Both the position numbers and the translations under genes were made by a program. A stretch of 64,000 nucleotides of DNA. Source: Pogonophryne albipinna. Lineage: Eukaryota > Chordata > Actinopteri > Perciformes > Artedidraconidae. The stretch lies in contig CM053260.1 of the NCBI GenBank assembly GCA_028583405.1, forward strand, positions 17,384,763-17,448,762, written 5' to 3'. Every line of letters starts with the position of its first letter. Position 1 is the stretch's first letter. The notes under the pieces were generated by a model. The model was not told the origin of the DNA. It saw only the letters and a list, made by a program, of their open reading frames with translations, and ran no database searches. Of the stretch, positions 1-9,600 are shown in pieces.

Positions 1-463
1 GCAACAGCTTTCTCTCAGTTTGCCATCATCCTCCATCAGCACAAGCGATAACGTTGTTTAACCAATGCAAGGAAACAAACAACTACTCGGCTCTAAGTTG
101 AAAAACGTGTCTCCGGTGAAGAGTAAACGGTACTACTATATCTACACGTAGCTGTCCGGTAATGTCTTCTGTTGATTCGGTGTATTGGCTGCTGGGGGAG
201 CGGTTCGGCTGTCACCAGCTGCCTGCCCCCTTCTAACTTCTTCTTCTGTGGTGTTTATTGTCGTATGCCAAACAATGGAGACTCATTACCGCCACCCACT
301 GGACTGGACAGTGGCAGGAGATATATTGAAATAAAACCTTTATATATACAGTCTATGAATAAAACCTATGAATAAAACAAACAAAACCTCCTCAGCTCTC
401 TCTATTAATCCACGTGGTGATATTGTATTTTCTATGAGTTAGTATTCATTCCTGTCTTTATTC
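1..463. other. Non-coding flank, nothing recognised
   Basis: No coding frame, RNA gene or clear repeat is recognised here. The short open frames lack splice or domain context. Confidence 0.4.
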
Positions 464-772
464 CAGGGGTGGTTCTAGGGGGGGGGGGGGGGGGGGGGTG
501 TCAGTTTATGATTAAACGAATATGGAGTAGGTGGAACTAACGCTATTTTTCATTCTAGTCTGACCCATTAGAGTGTAAAAACTGTAACTATAAGTATCTG
601 AAATAAATATGTGTACTGAAACAAATACCAATAACTGTATTGCATTGTTTTCTTATGCACAATTACTTCATAGTGTCTTTGTCTTTTTCGTCCTGCATTT
701 ATTGTGCCCCCCTCAGAAAATAACTGACCCCAGCCTGGCCCCCCCAGTCATATTGGTCTAGAATCGCCACTG
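464..772. mobile_element. Non-autonomous hAT element (MITE), 309 bp
   Basis: The left end reads CAGGGGTGGTTCTAGG. The reverse complement of the right end reads CAGTGGCGATTCTAGA. The flanks are CTTTATTC (456-463) and CTTTATGC (773-780), a 7-of-8 match to an 8-bp target-site duplication, which is the hAT signature. A run of about 21 G lies near the left end (478-498). No transposase frame is present. Confidence 0.75.
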
Positions 773-1074
773 CTTTATGCATTGTAGCTTTATATGTTTA
801 TTTTAATAGAAACAGATGGGAGCTTAGCGCTTGTAACATGTGATGTGATATATGGTAATAAATATTCGAATAAATCAACAAGTGTGTGTATCTTTGTATA
901 TCATTTAAAAATTGTATTTCATGTGAAATTGCCTCGATACTGTTATATGAAAATTATAATTATATTATAATAATTACAATAATAAATACTTATCATGGAT
1001 ATTTTTTAATTAAAAATAGTAATATGCTTTGTAGTGCCCTAAAAGTAAGAAAATAGTTTTACACCATTGTATAG
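773..1074. other. AT-rich spacer, nothing recognised
   Basis: AT-rich sequence with no gene or repeat that I recognise. Confidence 0.4.
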
Positions 1075-2056
1075 ATTTGAGAGTAACACCTACGTCAATT
1101 CCGGGCAAAAATTACGGTCCCGCACACTTTTGGGGGAAAACAACAGAAAAACAACGCTGTCATTTGAATGGCGGTCAATACAAATTCTGAAGTTTTTGCC
1201 AATTCGATCAGAAATGTAAGAAAACCGTGGATTTTTGGATCTTCAAAGAGCCCGATTACGATGGCCAGTCAGGCAAACAATTACATTAAATCATTTGAAA
1301 TCGACGATCGTGTGGAACAGTAACTGTGTGGACGGCCCGTCCACACAGTTACTGTTCCACACGATCGTGGAACAGTACACAGTTACTGTTCCACACGATC
1401 GTGGAACTGGCATTACTGTTCCACAGTTACTCGTTACTCTCATGAGCGAGGCGGAAAATAAAATAAGCTGTTAACAAGTAGTTCCAGCAAACATCCACTG
1501 ATAAACTGCGATGTTAACAACCTCATGATAACCTCATATGTTTTAACTTAGGATCGTACCTGTGTTTAGTCTAGAAAAAGGTAAATGTGTGCATTTTATT
1601 ATAAAGTTGTGTATATTTACAGACTGTTGCAAAAACTAGGAAGCTTATAAACATCAGGTTTAAAACTAAAAGAGCTTTACAATAAAATAACACAATTAAA
1701 GATGTTTGGAGTTTTATTTGAGTTATTAATTTAAATTTTTTGTCTAAGAGATGCTGATTTGAAACCGTTGTTACATACAGTTACGGCATTTCCTGTTTCT
1801 GCCGGAGAGAGGGGAGGCCGTCCCAAAGCTTGCTGCTGTATTTACTCCCTCCATCTGACAGGAGGGAGCCTCGTTGAGCTGCGAGTGTGGCTACAGACGG
1901 AGTGGTAGGGTCGAGGGAGTGGTTTGGGATTGGGCCTAAAATAAGAGCTGTGTGGCTTCAGGCTTGATTGCCATTCAAATTACAGCTTTGTTTTCCCCCA
2001 AAAGTGGGCGGAGCCGTCATTTTTGCCCGGAAGTGACGCATGTGTTACTCTCATCT
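1075..2056. mobile_element. TIR element of about 1 kb, no transposase
   Basis: The first and last ~100 bp are inverted copies of each other. The left end carries GAGAGTAACACCTACGTCA and a CACTTTTGGGGGAAAACAA block. The reverse complement of the right end carries GAGAGTAACACATGCGTCAC and the same block. The interior has no coding frame and contains the hairpin at 1305-1367. I could not define a target-site duplication, so the superfamily is open. Confidence 0.65.
1305..1367. repeat. Perfect hairpin, 31-bp arms and 1-nt loop
   Basis: Arm 1305-1335 is the exact reverse complement of 1337-1367, with one C as loop. Further partial copies of the arm (ACAGTTACTGTTCCACACGA) follow up to about 1430. 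Confidence 0.9.
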
Positions 2057-2083
2057 TTGATTGATTTCTTTGATGCTACTTGC

Positions 2084-3544
2084 CCAATATAAAGCGTTAC
2101 GGTTGTGTATGTGTAATTAAAACAACCCCTACTAATGCAATATTAGTTGAAGCAGGAGAGACTCCATTGGATCTAAGAAGAGAGAAAATTGCTCTTGCTT
2201 ATTGGGTCAGGTTAAAAGGAAGTGGGGAAGGAAATGTCACAAACAAAACATTACAGGAGTGCTGGGAATATTCCAAGTTTCAGGGGCGTGGGTTTGGATG
2301 GACAAGTAAAGAAAAAATAAGGACATAAGTTTTCACCATCAAATCCATTCAGTAGTGTACCCCCATGGCTCTTTCCAATAGTAAATATAGATGTGAGTAT
2401 TGTAGAAAAGAAAAGAGAGTGGCAAATAAATGAAGTAGGATTCAAAACAAGTTTGTACCTCAGGAGTAATTATCACAATTACCTCAAAATATACACAGAT
2501 GGTTCTAAGAATAAGGAAGAGTGTGTCGGAATTGGTATATCGATGTGTCGGAATTTTAAATATCGATATCAAAAAGAGCGTCAGACCAACTTTCAGTGTA
2601 TACAGCAGAAATGCTGGCAGTAGTAATAGGTTTGCAGTGGGTGGAAGAGGTCAGACCAGATAGGGTGGTGATATGCACAGATTCATTATCCAGTTTACAA
2701 AGCATACAGTCAACAACAACTGCCAGAGAAGACATACTCATAGAAATCAATCACAGCCTGTTAAGAATTCACAGAAGCGGCATAGATCTGCAGTTCTGCT
2801 GGGTGCCTGCTCATGGGGGGGTGAAAGGGAACGAGTGTGCTGATAAATTAGCAAAAAGTGCACTACAAAAGGAAATAACATTACCAGTTCAACTTGGTAA
2901 AGGAGAAGGAAAAGCAGTAATTAAGAAAAAAGGGATGGAGATCTGGCAGAAAAGGTGGGAGAAAGACCAGAAAGGCAAAGACTATCACAAAGTACAAAAG
3001 ACAATTACAATTAATATGTATAAAGAAAGAAACAGAAGGGAGGAAATCACGATAGCTAGACTCAGAATAAATCACACGGTTTGAATGGTATGCTGTATAT
3101 CATGGGGAAAACTGACAGTGACAAGTGTGGGAACTGTGGAGTAAAAGAAGATGTAGAACATATCTTGTTACATTGTGACATCTATAAAGCGGAAAGAGAA
3201 AAACTAAAGGCTAAAGTTTTAGAGGCAGAGAGGGAATGGAGTGTGGTTGGTGTTTTGGGAACAAAAGGAGAGGGAGTAAGAGCTACCAGAAAGGCACTGT
3301 TTACATTCTAGAGTGAAACTGGGGTAGGAAAAATAATTTAACATTAGGTCAGGAAAGAACATAGATTTTACTTTTTTGTTTTATTTATTTCATGTTTTTG
3401 TTGATTTATTTATTCATTTTGATTTATTTTGATTAGATCATCGGTTAAGAGTTGGAATGATATGATGATTCATACTCATGTACAGTAGGTGGCGGTATGC
3501 ACCTTTTAAGTGTTTGCAATCCGCCAAAAACGAGAGAAGAAGAA
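2084..3544 (+). mobile_element. 5'-truncated non-LTR retrotransposon (LINE) with RNase H domain
   Basis: The frames translate to the end of a LINE polyprotein. First comes a reverse-transcriptase C-terminal piece (2084-2326). Then comes an RNase H domain with the motifs YTDGSK (about 2490), TAEMLAV, CTDSLSSLQS and WVPAHGGVKGNECAD (about 2800-2850). Last comes a Cys/His cluster, CGNCG...EHILLHC (about 3125-3175). Frameshifts and stops break it, so it is dead. It is bounded by a perfect 12-bp direct repeat, GATGCTACTTGC, at 2072-2083 and 3545-3556. The 3' end is an AGAAG-rich tail preceded by GTAGGTGGCGGTATGCACC, typical of fish I-type LINE tails. The clade assignment is from memory. Confidence 0.85.
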
Positions 3545-3697
3545 GATGCTACTTGCAGTCCTGGTCCTGAGGAGGGCGCTAATGTGAACGGAAGTCATCT
3601 TTAATTTTCTGTGTGTTTGAGTGAAACGCGCTTTGTACGACGTCGAGGAGAAGTTAAATACAACATATCTTGATCTAACATTACGTTAGTCCTCAAG

Positions 3698-6600
3698 ATG
3701 TCTAACACCAAACTGCTGCATTTACGGACTTGTTTAACTGAACGCTTAACTACCACGGCCGTGGAGATATTTGGAGAAATAGAAACTATTGTGGAGGCTT
3801 ACTACGAGGAAAACAAGCGCCTGCGGAATGTGCTGCACATGGTGCTCAACCCAGAGATAAAGCTGTCGAAAATAGGTTTGTCAATTTTGGTTACCTCAAA
3901 CATAAACATTTTAACTGCCTAGATATGTGAAGTTAATGTGTCTGCATGAGCCTGAATATGAGATAAGACTGGTTAACTATAGCACGTGACGTAAACAATC
4001 GTTTAGGGACATTTTATATTATGTGAAAGTGATGCCTCCACAGCAGTCTGTAGCTATCATACCTTAACACTTGATGTTACTGAGCGCTCCACAGTTTTTT
4101 TTTTTTTTATACTTATACTCATGCACTTTACCCTAAATGTAACCCAACTCTTCTTATACCACTACTGCAAGGCACGTTTGATATAGCCCCTGGTTATCCA
4201 ACTGTTCTTTTGTGTCCATGACATGGAAGCTATTGAAAAGAGACTACTTAATACAAATTGAAAAAAATTGCATACAAATGTATACCATTTTTTAAAAGAA
4301 ACACTCAAATCCAATAAAAGAGGTGTGTTTATTTTGTCCAGTGCTGTTATCTGGTATAGATTTGGGAGTCACTGACACATGACATGGAAGCTAATTTGAC
4401 TATTTAACAAAAAATACTTAATTTTCATTACATTATTTGTAACAATATAAGGTGGACTAACACCAAATATAAAGAAGTGTGTTGTTCTTGTCCAGTGTAT
4501 GAATACAATGCTGCATTGATTTTGAGTCATTGGGTCAATGTCATTTTTTATAAAAATAATTATTAAAAAAATCTTAAATTATAGAAGCACTAAAATCCAA
4601 TTAAAAGAGATGTGTGTTTTTAAATCATATCTGGTAATTATTTGGAGACACTAGGTCACATGAGTTATGAAGAATATAAATACAACATTCAGTAAGACTG
4701 TTATTAAAAACACTGCAATAGACGAGTGCTTGCTTCTCTCTCTGACTTTCTCTTTAATCCAAACCCCTGAAGTAAAACCTCCAGAGTTAAAGAGCCTGTG
4801 ACACGAGTTTCCCCCATCATCCAAACCCATCAATTTGAGTAAATATTGTCCCCTTGAAAACCGTTACTGAACTGATTTTGGATATTTGTACTTTGATGAC
4901 CATTCAATGTTGACAATTTTCTGGATCTTCTCGGGGATTCTTCAAGTCCCGCCAAATGATGTGTGACGTCATTGCGGGCACAGCGCTCCAGCTGCACCGT
5001 TCAGGATCCCAGCATCTGCATGTAAACGCACGATGGCGCACACAGCAGCAAGCTCAGACAGCGATGACAGTTTAATTTTGAACGTGTCTGAGAGCTCATA
5101 TGAGGCTGAAGGATCGGTTTATGTTGTATCAGTTAGAAGTTTAGGAATTAGGTGCGTCAATATGGGCGATCATACGGTCATGTAACCAGTGGTGGAATGG
5201 GACTAAAAATCATCCCGGGACTCTCGACCGGCCCACTTCGGTACCGCTAGTAAATTGTCAACGGGGGGAGTGGGGGATGTCAGGGGCGGCTAGGGAAGGC
5301 TAAACCTTCCCAAATAATTGTGTCACTGCATCCTGGTAAAATACAAATATAATGTATAATGTCTGTGTCTTTGACATTAGCGCTGCTAGCCACCTGTGCC
5401 CTGTACTACGAAGCCAGTTCAACATACCCTGGATATGTTTGAGTAACAAACAAACTAACAACAACAAACTAACAAACGAGATCTCGCTAAGTGGTCCTAC
5501 GATGCTGGTTATCAACTCGGTAAATCAAGCCAGGGGTTCTCTCACCAGCTGAGAGCGCATTCACATGAAAGGGGCGGGGTTAGCTACATTTGACCAATCA
5601 CAAACAGGGACAAGTGTACTGACAGCTGACTCAGATGAGGAAATATATGATATATTATGATATTATATGATCGATGATCTGATTGATGATGTAATATGAA
5701 TGATAAGTGCGACACGTCGGCGTCTTCTCTGCATACGGCAGTTTAAACTGTATTTCCTTTATCCTGTAATATGACTTGAGAGATTTAAACTCCGCACACT
5801 GAGTTGATCTCTTTTCTATAGACGCCGGAGGCGGGCAGCGTCAGGTAACAAAAGTTATTTAGCCTTCCCAAACCTGAGCCTCACGCGCCGCCTATGGGGG
5901 ATGTGCTAGTGACTTATCCAACCGGCCCACTTGCTTCGGTATCGGCCCATCGGGATTCGTCCCGATGGCCAGTCCGCCACTGCACCCAGCCCAGCCCACG
6001 TAAACTGTCAACGGGGGGAGCCTCGCTGCGGGGAAACGGTGGGCCTAGTGTCCCGAACGGAGTGGGAATAATAATAATAATCCGTGCATTTTATCCATTA
6101 ATTTCCCCAATATTGTGGTAAAAAAAACCACACGTTTAATCCATGTTGGTGTACTACAACTACAAAAAGCATCGGTTTGTTTTTTCATCAGGAAATGCAG
6201 ACCGGCTCAAACAAACGATTTTTAATCATCATTCTCACGATCATTTAATGTATCATATGTTCGCCGAATTGACATGAAAGCACTAATAAATGTAGTTTCA
6301 TCCACTTGAGTTTACAACTACAAAAATAATCGATTTGTTTTTATATCACATCCTACGGGAGGAAATTCAGCAGCTCTCACTACCGATTTGTAATCCTAAT
6401 TTAATCATCATCTTCACCACGATCATTTATGTTTATGTTCGCCGAATTGACATGAAAGCACTGACAAATATGAATATACTGTAGTCAACTTCATTACAAC
6501 GTTATTAACGTGCCTAAACTCAGTAATTCACCATTTCTACGCATGACAACACACTTTGTCCGTGTTTCGCTCTCTCACCGCACAGTGAAGCGTTCCCGCA

Positions 6601-9600
6601 TTGACGTCACTTCCGGCTTCCCCCAAAACTTCAAAATGAGTCGAAGGAATTTCCCCGCGATGTTCGAAATTATTGATATTTAACTTCTTTTTTAAACTGA
6701 CTGTTGGAGATGACTACTAGCCCAATATTTCATTGCACAACAGTTGTTGGGATGCTGTCACAGGCTCTTTAAGGTGTGTGGCATCAGTTACTGTGGCGAT
6801 GTTGTCAGGTAAACGAGTGAAGAGGAGCACACCCCACAGGAAATGAAAACGACCAAAACGTCACAAAAACAACTAAATCCTCTCAAGGGAATATCCAAAC
6901 CTGGGTGTAGTAAACATCTGATCATGATTAGATAAAGAATAAAGATTATAGCCAATTGAGAGGCAAAGTCCCTCCCTTTCCGGGTGACTTCCATGTGACC
7001 TTATTTCGGAAAAAGTATGTATTGAAGTCAATGGCGAGAGAAAGATTATCTTTCGATCCCGTTTAAATGTCACTGGCCCTCCGGGCCGGTGGAATTGTAT
7101 TATCACTGGCCCCACCACTGTAACCACTGGCCCGGAGCAGTCGGCCAAAAAAAATCGACTAATAATGAAGAAAATAAACACATTTGTTGCAATAGTAATT
7201 TATGCACTAACTACATTACTACTTGTACTACAACATTTGAACAATCAGTTCTTCCTCATTTTCCTCAATTGTTCATATTTGGTTTATTAAAATAATGATA
7301 TTGTGGTCATTGTTAAAAAAAAATCTGCTATTATTATGAGTATTATTATTTGTATAATGCGCTTTCTGCCTTCCTGTCATTAGGAGTTAGACATGTAATG
7401 GCTATGTAATTGATTAGATTAGAACCTTCATTATCCTAAACTGCTGGGACATTTCCCTTTAGCCAATACCTTTATATTTTCTACTCTTCACTTACTTGTC
7501 AGCATAGGTTGGCATTGATGCACAGAGCCGACAGAAGACCTTGTTTATATTGGCATCATATTGAGAGGTGCAGCCAGTGACGCGTCCTAAAACCAGGAAG
7601 TAAGCTGCTGGTTCCCTCGACAAAAAGCAATGGGATTTCTCCACAGGGTTTTGGAAAATAGCTGGAAATAAGGTCTGTGGAAAACAAACCTGTTTGATAA
7701 ATGCACGTTTTGTTCAGCCGGATAATCTCCACATGTCTACCCTACTTTTATAATTTTCGAATCATAAATCTAATCGATAGATTATAAAAGGGTTTTAGGA
7801 CGCGTCACTGCACCAGAAGCCAACTCCATCGATCAAGCTGGCTGAAACTTTCTCTCCCTCTTCTTCTCATGCTCCCTGTCACTCTCCTTTAACTCCTCCG
7901 GTGACTTTCTTTTATTTGAAGATTGTTTTTTGCACGGCGCTTGGCCGGTTACCGCTGGTATTAAAAACATTTTGGCGAATGGTTAGGTGACGCGATAGTC
8001 GGTAGTGAAGGAGTGCGCTCCCGCTCACGGGAGCCTGCTCGCGCTGCACTCCGCAGCAAACAGCTGTTTGCTTTTCACCCAACAACGACAAGCGAAACAA
8101 TTTAACAAAATTGCTAGTCAAAATACCAATACCACAGGAAACATTTTTTGCTGGCCCGGGGTGTTTAAATAGTGCTTCCGGGCCAGCGGGCCATTTATAA
8201 TGTGGAGCCCTGATTTCACTTCTTTCTTTCAGAATGAGGTGAAAAGTATTAGTATAGTCTGGGCATGTTGAGAGCTGTACATACACAAAAGGGGAGTTAG
8301 TCGGTTCCGTAAGAGCCAGCATGCGGGACCGGGATTCTGGGATTTGTAGTCTTTCTAGTTGCATATTTTTCATAGTCGTATATATTTCAACAATTTTACG
8401 ACAAACTGTGACTTTTTTGACATGGAAATTATTTTTTAAGATTGACAAACATATGTGTAATTCGTGGCACAATTCAAACGGGATCGAAAGATAAGTTTTC
8501 TCTCCCCATTGACTTCAATACATAATATTTCCGAAATAAGGTCCCATGGGCCGGAAGTAGATGGACGGGACTTCGCCTCTCTATTGGTCTACATTTTTCA
8601 TCTGTCTTGTAACTTTTCCGGTGTGTAAAAATAAAGACTGCTTCCGGAGGCGGGAACTGTGGCTATATAGGTTTTATACTCAAATTGAAGCAAAATATGG
8701 ATTAGTATTAAATATTGTGTTTCCCCTTTCCCCCCACAATAGATGTTGGCCAATACTCTGGAGCCACACAGGTCAGAGAGCAGCCCTGTGAGCTGAGATC
8801 CAGGCTGGAACAGGAAATACTAGAACCGTTGCCCAAAAAACCTAAAGAAGAGCCAATTGAATATGACATAAGTCAGGTATCAGAACAACAACAAGGACTG
8901 GGGGAAGTGGATAACTGTCTAAGCACAGATTGTGTAAAATATGAAACAGAAGAAGAAGAAGAAGAAGAAGAAGACGTAAGCATGCCCTGTATCACTGATC
9001 CATTCCACATAAAGGTGATTGAGTTCAGACCGGACTCATCAGGCACTCTCGAGTCTAGACAGGAGGAGAACTGCTCCCCGTCGGTCTCAGGTGCGATCAC
9101 AGATAACCCACAGCTACACAAAAGTGAACAAAGCACAAGTCAAAGTCTGGAACTTCAAAAACCTGACAAATTGTCAACTAAAAATGTAACGGTAAGCTTG
9201 TTTTGATACCTTAGATGTTATTGTTCACGATTGTCCTAATGTTTTTTCAATGTGATTGAGCATGGGGTACTTTTTGGAAGATTCTTTCTGTGTAGATTTT
9301 AAAATGTGTTTCAAAACTGCTACCGTCTTTTAACTCTAAACAAATCTACGTTATGGTACAAAAAAATAACCTGAACCCGAACCTTAGATTTGGCTCAATC
9401 AAGCCCTGCTTATTAACTCAGTAAACTTTCCATCTCTTTCCTAGTAATATTGACTGCCGAAACCATCCACACTCTTACTGAAACAAATAAGACTGCCACG
9501 ATATGATGGATATATAGTAGTTTCTTTATTACATTACATTTAGCTGACGCTTTTATCCAAAGCGACTTACAATAAGTGCATTCAACCAAGAAGATACAAA

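Larger units (their letters stand above)
4791..6768. mobile_element. TTAA-target DNA transposon relic (Kolobok-like), 1,978 bp
   Basis: Perfect 13-bp terminal inverted repeats, AGAGCCTGTGACA at 4791-4803 and TGTCACAGGCTCT at 6756-6768, are each flanked by TTAA (4787-4790 and 6769-6772). TTAA targets are used by piggyBac and Kolobok elements. The termini do not begin CCC as in piggyBac, so Kolobok-like is the better guess. A short open frame begins at 5033 with MAHTAASSDSDDS. It is soon broken, and a hAT MITE has inserted within. Confidence 0.7.

Noticed and set aside
478..498. G-run as a G-quadruplex regulator
   Set aside because: A simple poly-G tract inside a MITE, with no gene nearby that it would plausibly control.
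2251..3075. Minus-strand frames opposite the LINE
   Set aside because: They are shadows of the RNase H-coding plus strand.
8715..9206. ATG at 8715 as start of a separate gene
   Set aside because: The frame becomes coding-like only after the acceptor at 8741-8742 and joins in phase with the exon ending at 3875, so it is exon 2 of the larger gene.
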